59,974 nt of DNA. Origin: Puniceicoccales bacterium (lineage in GTDB: Bacteria; Verrucomicrobiota; Verrucomicrobiia; Opitutales; JAIRKQ01). Position numbers and translations under genes: made by a program. The stretch spans positions 1 to 59,974 of the forward strand of contig JAISYR010000001.1 in NCBI GenBank assembly GCA_031269795.1. The letters run 5' to 3'. Below the pieces are notes generated by a model. The model saw nothing but the letters and a program-made list of their open reading frames with translations. It did not search any database and had not been told where the DNA came from. Each line of letters begins with the position of its first letter. Within the stretch, counting starts at the first letter, position 1. Below are positions 1 through 8,400 of the stretch, piece after piece.

Positions 1-216
1 TGGGATGAGCACTCCGGTGGCTGACCGGATGGAAATTGATGTGGACCCAAAGTCACCAGGTTTGACGGCATGGAATCGATGCAATGATATCTAAAACCTT
101 TTCTATTAGTGGAATTCTTTCAGGCTCCCCATTTTTCGTATCAGGTTTCCTCCATAGGGGTACCTTTAGTCATCGCCGTTTCTTTGTAAATTTAGGAAGG
201 TCATGGCCGGTTTTAT

Positions 217-1731
217 CTACATGTTCCAGTCCGTTTTACGCATATCTCCTTCAGAGATAAAGACTTCGTACATTTTGAAAACATTTGCCAGAGAAAATGG
301 AATGTGTCCCCTATTGGCTAGCGATAGGTATCTGCTGAGCAAGCCTTTGTAATCTGGATGGACACAGTTGTTGATAATTTCCTGAGCGCGCTGGCGAGGG
401 TCTTTCCCTCGCAAATCCGCTATGCCACATTCGGTTGCCAAAATTTTTACGGAATGTTCCGAATTGTCCACATGGCTGCAGAAGGGCACAACAGCGCTAA
501 CCCTGCCATCCTTTGCCGTGGACTTACATGCAAAGATGGAAATTTGCGAATTTCTGGCAAAATCGGCAGACCCTCCTACTCCGTTTACCACATTGCTTCC
601 TAAAACATGGGTACTGTTAACATTGCCGCAAATGTCAACTTCCAAGGCTGTATTTATTGAAACAAGTCCAAGGCGTAGAATGATTTCTGGGTGATTGGAT
701 ATTTCCTGGGGTCTCAAAATTAAGCGTGTTTTAAAAAAGTCATAGTTATCGTAGATTTCGCCAAGGCATTCTGGGGTTACAGTTAAAGCTGCTCCGCTTG
801 CAAACAACAGGCTTCCAGACTTTATGGCTTCTATGACGGAATCTTGCAGAACTTCGGAATACATCGTGAAGGGTGTAATCGACGTTTCTGCCGACATCGC
901 TTCTAATATGGAGTTTGCCACATTGCCTACGCCCGATTGGATTGGAAATTGCGGAAAAATACGGCCGCTATGAATTTCCTTGGATAGAAATTTTGCAATA
1001 TGTTCCCCAATGCGATCGGTATCTTTGTCTAAACTCGAAAATGCTTTTACCTGGTCGGGGATGTTGGTTCGAACGATGCCGATGATCTTAGTCGGATCAA
1101 CTTTTATCATTTCCGTACCAATTCTATCTCGAACAGTTACCAATGGAATTGGTCTAGTATGGGGAGCCAATTCCGTCTCATAAATATCATGCAATCCACG
1201 AATTTTTCTTGGATGATATTCGTTCAATTCGACCACTACTTTTTTGGCATGGCGGCAAAAAGTTGAAGCTAACCCCAAGGCAGTGGTAAAAAGAACTTCC
1301 CCAGAATCGGAAATATCGGCCGCTTCCACGATGGCTAAATCTATTTCGCCAAATATTTTCTGTTTTACCTGTTGGGCATAATGGGAAACATGCATATCGT
1401 GATAGTGCACTTTACCCTCATTTATTAGGTTGCGAATGTTAGAATCCGACTGGTACGGAACCCTAGAAATTATCGCATCCGCCCGAGCCAAGACACCGTC
1501 GACGGCATCCCCCGTTGATGCTCCAGTCAAAACATGAATCCTAAAAGGTCTACCAGCAGCATGCTCTGCTTCTGCTTTCCTAGCAATGGCGGAAGCACTA
1601 ACCTTGGGGGTACCAGCAGGGGTAAATCCTCCAAACGCAACACAATCCCCATTTTTTACAAAATTTGCAACCTCATCTGCTGCTATTTCTTTCATGGCAA
1701 TGGGTATATCTTGGAGTTTTACCTTTGTCAC
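217..1731 (-). CDS. Acetyl-CoA hydrolase / acetate CoA-transferase
   Basis: A 504-residue protein of the acetyl-CoA hydrolase/transferase family (Ach1, AarC, Cat1). These cytoplasmic enzymes move CoA between acetate and succinate or propionate through a glutamyl-CoA thioester. The expected catalytic glutamate is E293 in the stretch YSEVLQDS, and the family's glycine-rich motif GVGGSADF lies near residues 384-391. Length matches full-length relatives. The start used is GTG with only a weak A/G-rich stretch upstream, so a nearby alternative start is possible. The next gene upstream on the same strand, ychF, ends 52 bp away. Transferase versus hydrolase cannot be decided from sequence; most bacterial members are transferases, which here would suggest acetate handling or a modified TCA cycle. 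Confidence 0.9.
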   Translation of the reverse strand: MTKVKLQDIPIAMKEIAADEVANFVKNGDCVAFGGFTPAGTPKVSASAIARKAEAEHAAGRPFRIHVLTGASTGDAVDGVLARADAIISRVPYQSDSNIRNLINEGKVHYHDMHVSHYAQQVKQKIFGEIDLAIVEAADISDSGEVLFTTALGLASTFCRHAKKVVVELNEYHPRKIRGLHDIYETELAPHTRPIPLVTVRDRIGTEMIKVDPTKIIGIVRTNIPDQVKAFSSLDKDTDRIGEHIAKFLSKEIHSGRIFPQFPIQSGVGNVANSILEAMSAETSITPFTMYSEVLQDSVIEAIKSGSLLFASGAALTVTPECLGEIYDNYDFFKTRLILRPQEISNHPEIILRLGLVSINTALEVDICGNVNSTHVLGSNVVNGVGGSADFARNSQISIFACKSTAKDGRVSAVVPFCSHVDNSEHSVKILATECGIADLRGKDPRQRAQEIINNCVHPDYKGLLSRYLSLANRGHIPFSLANVFKMYEVFISEGDMRKTDWNM

Positions 1732-1783
1732 TCTTTTTCGTAAAAATTCTAAAAGTGAAACCTATTTTCAACTTTCTCCCTAA

Positions 1784-2890
1784 TTATCTGTTGAATCGAA
1801 AAACGGTGATGTCTCCATCTTTGAATAGGTATTCCTTTCCTTCCAAGCGAACCTTCCCAGCATCCCGTGCTCCCGTCCACCCGTGATGGGAAACAAACTC
1901 GTTGTAGTCAATCACTTCAGCCTTTATGAATCCAGCTTCGAAGTCGCCGTGTATGATTCCAGCACACTGGGGTGCTTTCAATCCTTTGCGAAATGTCCAC
2001 GCTCGGGTCTCATCTATTCCGGTTGTAAAAAAAGAAGCAAGATCCAATAGGGAATAAACATTGCGTATTAGCTGGGAGACTCCACTGTGTTCAACGCCAT
2101 ATTCCTTCAAAAATTTTTCTGCTTCCTCGGAAGAAAAGTCGCACATGTCCGATTCCATCTGTGCACATACTGCGCAACTTGATGCATTGCCATATTGCCT
2201 AGCATAGGAGTTTACCGCTTCAACAAATTTATTATTCTCCACACCCGCGAGTATGTCATTTTCATTGACATTGCACACAAAAAGTACCGATTTGGATGTC
2301 AGTAAATTGAACATTTTCATGCGCAATGCCGTATCACTGTCAACTTCTAGGGATATGGCAGGGTTACCTCCATTGAGATGTTCCAATAAAAGACGTAGCA
2401 ATTCAACATTCTCCTTGGCTTCTTTGTCATTGCCTTTCGTTTTTTTCAAGTTTTTTTCGAGCTGATTTTCGATGGACTGCAAATCTGCCAATAGAAGTTC
2501 GGTATTAATAATATCCATATCCCTTACGGGATCAACGTTACCTGTGCTATGGGAGATATTTGAGTCTTCAAAACAACGGATCACATGGACTATGGCGTCG
2601 ACCTCACGAATGTTAGCCAAAAATTTATTCCCGAGACCTTCTCCTTTGCTTGCTCCTGCGACCAGGCCCGCTATATCAACGATTTCAATGGCTGCCGGTA
2701 CGATTTTTTTGCTTTTTGATAATTCCGCCAATGGTTGCAACCGTAGGTCGGGGACTTCTATTATTCCCACATTTGGATCGATGGTGCAAAATGGGTAATT
2801 TTGTGCTTCCGCTTTTCTTGACCGTGTCAAGGCATTGAAGAGCGTACTTTTCCCCACATTTGGAAGACCAACTATGCCAGCTTGTAACAT
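1784..2890 (-). CDS. ychF: Ribosome-binding ATPase/GTPase YchF (EngD)
   Basis: A 368-residue Obg-family P-loop protein. The G1 loop GLPNVGKST is at residues 8-16, the switch II motif DIAG starts at residue 72, and a TGS-type C-terminal domain ends in the characteristic DGDITVFRFN. YchF binds ribosomes and prefers ATP over GTP; it is linked to stress responses and translation quality. The open frame extends 32 codons further upstream, but the ATG at 2890 gives MLQAGIVGLPNVGKST, the usual N-terminus of the family, so I chose it. The hypothetical gene upstream on the same strand ends 38 bp before this start. Confidence 0.95.
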   Translation of the reverse strand: MLQAGIVGLPNVGKSTLFNALTRSRKAEAQNYPFCTIDPNVGIIEVPDLRLQPLAELSKSKKIVPAAIEIVDIAGLVAGASKGEGLGNKFLANIREVDAIVHVIRCFEDSNISHSTGNVDPVRDMDIINTELLLADLQSIENQLEKNLKKTKGNDKEAKENVELLRLLLEHLNGGNPAISLEVDSDTALRMKMFNLLTSKSVLFVCNVNENDILAGVENNKFVEAVNSYARQYGNASSCAVCAQMESDMCDFSSEEAEKFLKEYGVEHSGVSQLIRNVYSLLDLASFFTTGIDETRAWTFRKGLKAPQCAGIIHGDFEAGFIKAEVIDYNEFVSHHGWTGARDAGKVRLEGKEYLFKDGDITVFRFNR

Positions 2891-2928
2891 GTTAACTGCA
2901 ACGTCTCTTCTCCATTGGATATTAAGCC

Positions 2929-3564
2929 TTAGAAACCCTCGTTGCAACGTTTTTCTGCGACATTGCATAGGGAAATGCTCTGCCATGCAAGTTCGCGTAT
3001 GTCAAATAATGCAACGGTAAAGTCATAGACAAACCCCTTAACCTTACCTTCCAGAGAAGGTAGTTTTTTTAGGGAAAACATGGCATTATTTACCGCTGCC
3101 ATAACATTTTTAAAATGGCAAACGGCCAATACATATTCACAGGAATCAATGCTGGCGATTCCACCAAACATTTCCTTTTGCATAGTACTCATCAGCTTTG
3201 CAAAGTGCCAACAGGTGGTGACTTCCAGTGGTTTCCGCTCGGCAACAAGGATATCCCAGATTTTTTCCATAAAGAAAAATATGGCCTTTGACGCGATGTA
3301 GACTGGATTTCTGTGAAAAGTTACAATTTCAATGCCGTTGCCATCGTCCAGTCTATTACTTGTGAAAATGATCTTTTTCCACTGCATGGCAGCGAAAATT
3401 ATGTCGAGATGATTGGAAATATGTCTGGATTCGATGAGAAGCTCAAAAAGTTTGCCGGTTTCCGTATCTATTGCGGCGAGATAGGAATGCCAATCCTTCT
3501 CGTTTAATGAAAAGGGATAGCCCTCATTATTCTCATCCGATGGAAAATATTTCTCAAGATTCAT
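2929..3564 (-). CDS. Hypothetical protein, 211 aa
   Basis: I do not recognise this protein. It has no signal peptide and no clear membrane segment. It looks like a soluble, mostly helical cytoplasmic protein with scattered aromatic residues and several cysteines. The N-terminus is acidic (MNLEKYFPSDENNEGYPF). It lies 38 bp upstream of ychF on the same strand and could be co-transcribed with it. The start is the first ATG, with AGG a few bases upstream. Base composition and codon use look like the neighbours, so I take it as a real lineage-specific gene. Confidence 0.7.
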   Translation of the reverse strand: MNLEKYFPSDENNEGYPFSLNEKDWHSYLAAIDTETGKLFELLIESRHISNHLDIIFAAMQWKKIIFTSNRLDDGNGIEIVTFHRNPVYIASKAIFFFMEKIWDILVAERKPLEVTTCWHFAKLMSTMQKEMFGGIASIDSCEYVLAVCHFKNVMAAVNNAMFSLKKLPSLEGKVKGFVYDFTVALFDIRELAWQSISLCNVAEKRCNEGF

Positions 3565-3785
3565 CCAATAACCTGACTATTCATAATGGGAACTTTCATA
3601 CTTTTAGCAATAAAATTAAATTTGAATATCTATTTTATAGCCATTGAAATCGTAAAATGGGCACCGAATAAGATTTGCGAGCCATTATTTACTGGGATTC
3701 AAAGATTTTTTTCAAATTTTATGCATACCTTTTATCGCGCATTTATAAATATTCAAATCTTGCCGGTTTGAGGAAACTTTCTACC

Positions 3786-4526
3786 ATGGGGTCCATGGAA
3801 ATTCCCCTATGTCTTAGCATCGGTGAACTTATTAGTCGCCCCAATCGATTTATTTTTGAAGGAATAGCAGATGGGCGGTTGCAACGGTGGCACTGTCCGG
3901 TAACAGGTAAGATTGGGATGGTGGATAATTTCCAGGGGATGCCATGTTTGTTTACACCGGCAGCCAATGTGGAAAGGCGGAAAACCCAGGGAACCGTTGA
4001 AGCTATTTCGCTAAATCGTGGAAAAGATTGGATCGGCATTAATCAAAATCGTATCAATGGATGGATTGAATTTCTGCTATGCCAAAATGCCCTATCCGCC
4101 ATGATCAACACGGAAGGATGTTTCATAGGCCATGAGGTTAGGGTAGGGGACTCCCGCATTGATATTGTGGTGGATAATGGGGGAATGTGCACTTTTTTAG
4201 AACTTAAAACTCCCATCCATGATTTGCTGTTATCTGCCGGAGATACTTTCTCTCGGCCCTCATCGGAATCATATTTTGACCGGGGATTGCGGCATTTTAA
4301 AACCCTTGCCCAATTGGCCAAGGAAGGGCATCGGACCATTGTCGCCCTTTGCTTTATGTACGACGCTGTGCCATTTGATCCGCCGAAACGGGATAGGTGG
4401 AATGCCAAAATTGTCGATACCATTGGGGAGGCTACCGCCAACGGTGTGGAGACCTGGCAAATCAACCTTAAAATTTCCCAATATTCCCTGGCAGTTAGTC
4501 TATGCACGCAGACAAAAGTTGCATGA
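3786..4526 (+). CDS. sfsA: SfsA family protein (putative DNA-binding nuclease-like)
   Basis: A 246-residue protein matching the SfsA (sugar fermentation stimulation) family. Recognisable blocks are RPNRFIFEG near the N-terminus, HCPVTGKIG (family HCPNTG), the GVNT/N-like block IGINQNRIN, an acidic LELKTP block in the place of the family's VEVKS, and YFDRGLRHFKTLAQL in the place of PDAVTxRGxKHLxEL. The EVK-like block belongs to a PD-(D/E)XK-like nuclease fold. SfsA was named for maltose gene stimulation in E. coli; its true role is unclear. The start chosen is the ATG at 3786; a second ATG is three codons on. The frame is open a further 37 codons upstream, but that part looks non-coding. The gene stands alone on its strand here. 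Confidence 0.85.
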   Translation: MGSMEIPLCLSIGELISRPNRFIFEGIADGRLQRWHCPVTGKIGMVDNFQGMPCLFTPAANVERRKTQGTVEAISLNRGKDWIGINQNRINGWIEFLLCQNALSAMINTEGCFIGHEVRVGDSRIDIVVDNGGMCTFLELKTPIHDLLLSAGDTFSRPSSESYFDRGLRHFKTLAQLAKEGHRTIVALCFMYDAVPFDPPKRDRWNAKIVDTIGEATANGVETWQINLKISQYSLAVSLCTQTKVA

Positions 4527-4631
4527 GGTAACTTGAATACTCCTCCGGGTAAAACGGTTGTGAAGCACCCTGGATGGCCCATATTCTTCGGAGTATCCTG
4601 TAATTCCTCTCTTTTTCCAGCTTTTTGAGGC

Positions 4632-5768
4632 CTAGAACTCACACTCGATTCCCGCAGAAAAATTATGGGAAGAGGCACCTCCGTTAAGCCTTGCAACGTA
4701 GGAACCGGCTACGCCCCAGTGGACATTGAATTTTTTGGCAGCTGCGAATGATACTATGGCGGAATTTTTAGACGGCTGTTGGGGAGTTATGACCTCATAG
4801 GTATCGCCGTTCATCAGGGCGGTGATGGAGGAGTGTTTGTGCATGGGGTGACATTCCCAACCGGCTTTCAAAGACAATATCAACTTTTTGTCGGCATACT
4901 CTGGTTTGAAGACCTCTCTTTCAACGTTGATGCCGATAACCGTTGCTAGGATGTTGTGGTGGACCGGCGAAATGTGCTCCACTGTTGTTGGCTCTTTATA
5001 CCCTTTTTGAGCGACGTGGCCGTAGTTTGCCCGGAACCACAGGCCGAACTGGAAGCCATTGTAGGAACATAAATTTTTGACGAACTCCAATCCAAGGAAA
5101 ATGTTGTTGGACCTAAGTTTTTCGTTGGCAATCAGGGAGCTAGGTATTCTTCCATGCAATCTTTCTCCATGTAGTTTGTCACTGCTGTGGTTATATCCTA
5201 GGGTAACTCCGATGTTGGTTTTTAAAAGTTTGTCGTTGAATAATTCGTAGGCCGCAAACAATTCCAGTGCGTAAATATTGTGTTTGGTGGATGTTATAGG
5301 GTCGGCGAGGGGTCCGAAGAATTTCGTCTTTCCGTGGATGTACCCCAAAGCAACACCAAGGCGGAGATACCTTTCGTTGGCAAATGCCCAGACCTTATCG
5401 ATGCCGACGATGAACCCTCCCATGTCGTTGCTGTATCCCAGGCCATGGTTTTCACTCCTGCGGGAATGGCCGTAGAGGGCAAGGACGAAGGGGTCCGCGA
5501 GGCAACCCTTGACGTTTGTTATGCGCCTGGAAACCGCATCGGAGACCAGGGTATTGGCCGCCACCGATAGGGTGGCTAGTTCCCTGTTAACCTTGGTTCG
5601 ATAGGGGCAAAATTCATCGTTTAGCAATTTCTCAAAAAAGACGATGGTGTCTTCGTTAAAAGTAACTTCATAGGTATCAGGTACCTCGGCCCCGGGACTC
5701 ACAGCCGGAAAAAGGTACTGATATACTTTCTCCACAATATCCTTCGTAACAGAATCAGGCATAGGCAC
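4632..5768 (-). CDS. Autotransporter beta-barrel domain protein (likely 3' part of a split gene)
   Basis: A 378-residue protein that looks like an outer-membrane autotransporter barrel. It has alternating hydrophobic strands, the strand-turn pattern around FVLALYGHSRRSENHGLGYS, repeated aromatic strand ends, and a C-terminal phenylalanine (GIECEF) as recognised by the BAM complex. It has no signal peptide: the start is a weak GTG followed by an ATG two codons later. The reading frame is open upstream for more than 30 further codons without a good start, overlapping the end of the secreted gene at 5798-6244. I infer that the two were one autotransporter, now separated by a one-base indel, or that the assembly has an error there. 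About 260 residues is usual for the barrel, so a helical linker probably occupies the first 90 residues. Confidence 0.75.
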   Translation of the reverse strand: MPMPDSVTKDIVEKVYQYLFPAVSPGAEVPDTYEVTFNEDTIVFFEKLLNDEFCPYRTKVNRELATLSVAANTLVSDAVSRRITNVKGCLADPFVLALYGHSRRSENHGLGYSNDMGGFIVGIDKVWAFANERYLRLGVALGYIHGKTKFFGPLADPITSTKHNIYALELFAAYELFNDKLLKTNIGVTLGYNHSSDKLHGERLHGRIPSSLIANEKLRSNNIFLGLEFVKNLCSYNGFQFGLWFRANYGHVAQKGYKEPTTVEHISPVHHNILATVIGINVEREVFKPEYADKKLILSLKAGWECHPMHKHSSITALMNGDTYEVITPQQPSKNSAIVSFAAAKKFNVHWGVAGSYVARLNGGASSHNFSAGIECEF

Positions 5769-5797
5769 GTTATATGTGGTATCATGGGCTTCGCAAA

Positions 5798-6244
5798 TTA
5801 CACCAACCTTTCCGCATGCGCCTCCTGTGTGGTTATTACAGGTTCTAGTGCCATAATGAGATCTGCTTTAGAAAAGATACTATTATCGACAAACGATATC
5901 TTCCGTCCATCGGAGGACTTAATGTAAAAATTTTCGAACCTCGCGCCTCCACTCACACGAATTGCACCGGTATTGGTGTCGTAATCGATGGAAAAATCCC
6001 CAGTTCTTCCGATTGTTGAAAGATCCCCAATGCTATAGGTCACCCCTCCAGAGCTAGTACTAATTTTTTTCGGGCCACCGTCGCGAATATTCTGCCAGAG
6101 CCCATCAATGAATTCATTGGCCACCCAAGCCTTTGAGGAAATTGGCGACACAGCCGCGATCAAAAAAGCAAGGATTCCAAAAAGGAAAATCCTAAATGGC
6201 GATCCGGACTGGCGAAGGACTATTTTATCCCAAAACCACCCCAT
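5798..6244 (-). CDS. Secreted N-terminal (passenger-like) fragment of an autotransporter
   Basis: A 148-residue product with a clear Sec signal peptide: a positively charged start, then the hydrophobic stretch FLFGILAFLIAAVSPISS and a likely cleavage near SKA. The mature part is rich in Gly, Ser and Thr with beta-type patterns (GGVTYSIGDLSTIGRTGDF), as in small passenger domains. It stops 29 bp before the start of the barrel gene and in a different frame. The barrel frame overlaps this end, so the two most likely form one broken gene. As written, this part would be exported to the periplasm but would lack the barrel needed to reach the surface. Confidence 0.65.
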   Translation of the reverse strand: MGWFWDKIVLRQSGSPFRIFLFGILAFLIAAVSPISSKAWVANEFIDGLWQNIRDGGPKKISTSSGGVTYSIGDLSTIGRTGDFSIDYDTNTGAIRVSGGARFENFYIKSSDGRKISFVDNSIFSKADLIMALEPVITTQEAHAERLV

Positions 6245-6357
6245 GGTAGAAGTTTAACAAAATTTTCAAAGATTGTCGAGTAAAATTTTTGTAAACCGTG
6301 GGATTTTGTGCAATTGTTTGGGATAGCCACATTTAACCATTCCCATCGTCTGGGTAA

Positions 6358-7347
6358 CTAGCCTCGATGTTTGTGTTCAAGGCATTCCATGATTTGTATT
6401 GCATTTAGGGCAGCTCCCTTGCGAATTTGATCCCCCACTACCCACATTGTGGCTGCATTTTTCAAAAATGTATCCTTCCGGAGACGTCCAATTCCGACAT
6501 TGTTCTTACAGGCTTGTTTCAACGGTGTCGGAAAAGCATTGGGAAAATAATCGATGTGTTCATCGGTCGATAGCACCCGCTCGGCCTCATTCAAATCGAA
6601 GGGATTTCTAAATTTAGCAATTATAGACATGGAATGGGCTCTTAGAATCGGCAATCTGACGCAGGTCGATGAAACTTTTAACCTTGGCAGGGATAAAATT
6701 TTTCTACTCTCATTGGACATTTTCAACTCTTCGGAGGAGTAGCCGTTGGGAGAAAATTGTCCAATTTGGGGAATAGCATTTTGCAATATCTGTTCCCCGA
6801 AGATATCCTGCGATAGGGCAAAATTCCCGGCAATATCCTGCTTTAGCGCTTCTATTCCGGAATAACCAACCCCGGAAACGGCCTGATAGGTGGAAACGCA
6901 AAAGCCCGAAAGTTCAAATCTTCGGTGGAGAGGAAACAAGGCCATCAGTGCAATGATGGTTGAACAGTTCGGATTGGCTATGATATTTCTATGATTTTCC
7001 AGGGCATGGGGATTTATTTCTGGAATGACAAGGGGAACATCCCGGTGTAGTCGAAAGGCGGCACTATTGTCGATGCAACAAATGTTATTTGCTGCCGCCA
7101 TGGGAATAAATTCTTTACTAATTTCCTCACTGGAACAGAAAAACAAATAGTCCAAATTCTTTAGCTTGGACTTTTCCAATTTTTCAACCCTAATGTTCTC
7201 GCCATTAAAATGTATTTCCTTCCCATCGGACTTTTCAGATGCGAATAGGCAGAGGCCGGCCACTGAAATTTTTCGCTCTTCCAATAGCGAAATAAATTCC
7301 GATCCAACAATTCCTGTTGCCCCGATAATTCCTATTTTTATGCTCAT
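6358..7347 (-). CDS. asd: Aspartate-semialdehyde dehydrogenase
   Basis: A 329-residue NADP-dependent enzyme that reduces aspartyl phosphate to aspartate semialdehyde, the branch point to lysine, diaminopimelate, threonine and methionine. The N-terminal dinucleotide motif IGIIGATGIVGSE and the active-site cysteine in NPNCSTI are present, with SGVGYSGI matching the conserved glycine loop. The usual substrate-binding motif around GHS reads RAHSMS here, a Gly to Ala change at a normally conserved site. I chose the ATG at 7347; a TTG two codons upstream is also possible. The gene is divergent from ispE, with 47 bp between the chosen starts, so that gap must hold both promoters. Confidence 0.92.
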   Translation of the reverse strand: MSIKIGIIGATGIVGSEFISLLEERKISVAGLCLFASEKSDGKEIHFNGENIRVEKLEKSKLKNLDYLFFCSSEEISKEFIPMAAANNICCIDNSAAFRLHRDVPLVIPEINPHALENHRNIIANPNCSTIIALMALFPLHRRFELSGFCVSTYQAVSGVGYSGIEALKQDIAGNFALSQDIFGEQILQNAIPQIGQFSPNGYSSEELKMSNESRKILSLPRLKVSSTCVRLPILRAHSMSIIAKFRNPFDLNEAERVLSTDEHIDYFPNAFPTPLKQACKNNVGIGRLRKDTFLKNAATMWVVGDQIRKGAALNAIQIMECLEHKHRG

Positions 7348-7394
7348 GGGCAATTTAATACCAAGTTCAAAAAGTTAGGGACTATTTAGAAAAA

Positions 7395-8315
7395 ATGGAA
7401 GAATTAGCAAAAGTTTTTTCTCCTGCTAAAATTAATTTATTTTTCGCCGTTACAGGTTTACGGCAAGATGGATACCACAACATTCTATCCGCAAATTGCG
7501 CCCTCAATTTTGGAGATGAAATTACAATTTTTAGATCCCCCGGCGGTGGCGATGAGATTATTTGCGATGAGCCTTTTCTAAATAAAAATAATAATACCAT
7601 AATCACCGCCCTCGATGTTTTCCGAAAAAAAACGGGTTTAGGGCGACACTTCACAATACAATTGAAAAAATTTATTCCCCACGAAGCTGGTTTCGGTGGA
7701 GGAAGTAGTAACGCCGCAACATTGTTACGTGCGATAAATGAAATTTGCGGAAATATTTTGTCGCCGACAGAATTGGTCGATTTGGGTAAAATCGTGGGGG
7801 CTGACTGCCCATGTTTCATCCATAATATGCCAAACGTAACGACAGGGATTGGAGATATCTGCCAACCGCTGAATGAAGAAATGATTTCTGCTATGGAGAA
7901 TTACGACCTGCTAATTTTTAAGCCCGCATTCGGTGTAAACACAAAGGAAGCCTACGGGATACTTCGAAAAAATTTTCAGCATTTATATCTCGGAGAAAAA
8001 GAAGCTCTCCGGCGTCTTTTAGCCCTCCAAGATGCCATTGTGGCGGGACAAGTACTGTTGCCCCTGAACAATACCTTTTCGGAAATATTCTTTTTAGAAC
8101 ATGAAAACCTCCGTGAGCTACGTTGCAAAATGAGGAGCATCGGGACCAATATGATGCTTACGGGGAGCGGAAGTGGTTGTTTTTGTCTAAGCCATAAATC
8201 CTTAGGAAATAAAGGCGATACATTGAAAAGCATGATAGGCAAATATTGTGGGAAAATCACATTTATCAAACCCACATCATTCGCCAGGAAGAATTTTTCA
8301 ACATGGACTCTTTAA
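7395..8315 (+). CDS. ispE: 4-diphosphocytidyl-2-C-methyl-D-erythritol kinase
   Basis: A 306-residue GHMP-family kinase of the MEP isoprenoid pathway, phosphorylating CDP-methylerythritol with ATP. The N-terminal SPAKINLFF carries the catalytic lysine K12. The ATP loop PHEAGFGGGSSNAATLL spans residues 95-111, and the catalytic aspartate is D137 in GADCPCF. The C-terminal motif LTGSGSGCF is also present. Start ATG is in the short divergent gap with asd. The following gene begins 85 bp downstream on the same strand. Its presence shows isoprenoid precursors are made by the MEP route rather than taken from a host. Confidence 0.93.
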   Translation: MEELAKVFSPAKINLFFAVTGLRQDGYHNILSANCALNFGDEITIFRSPGGGDEIICDEPFLNKNNNTIITALDVFRKKTGLGRHFTIQLKKFIPHEAGFGGGSSNAATLLRAINEICGNILSPTELVDLGKIVGADCPCFIHNMPNVTTGIGDICQPLNEEMISAMENYDLLIFKPAFGVNTKEAYGILRKNFQHLYLGEKEALRRLLALQDAIVAGQVLLPLNNTFSEIFFLEHENLRELRCKMRSIGTNMMLTGSGSGCFCLSHKSLGNKGDTLKSMIGKYCGKITFIKPTSFARKNFSTWTL

Positions 8316-8400
8316 ATTGCTCGACTGAAAAGACCGTAAATTCTGATTCCCATAAAAAAATAACATTGCCTATGATATCAAAAAATAATACCCAAGACAG

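Noticed and set aside
1..216. A structured RNA (tmRNA, RNase P or SRP RNA) at the left edge
   Set aside because: I checked for the known conserved cores of these RNAs on both strands and found none.
4043..4696. Long minus-strand frame (217 codons) opposite sfsA
   Set aside because: It is the mirror frame of a clear SfsA coding region and shows no domain features.
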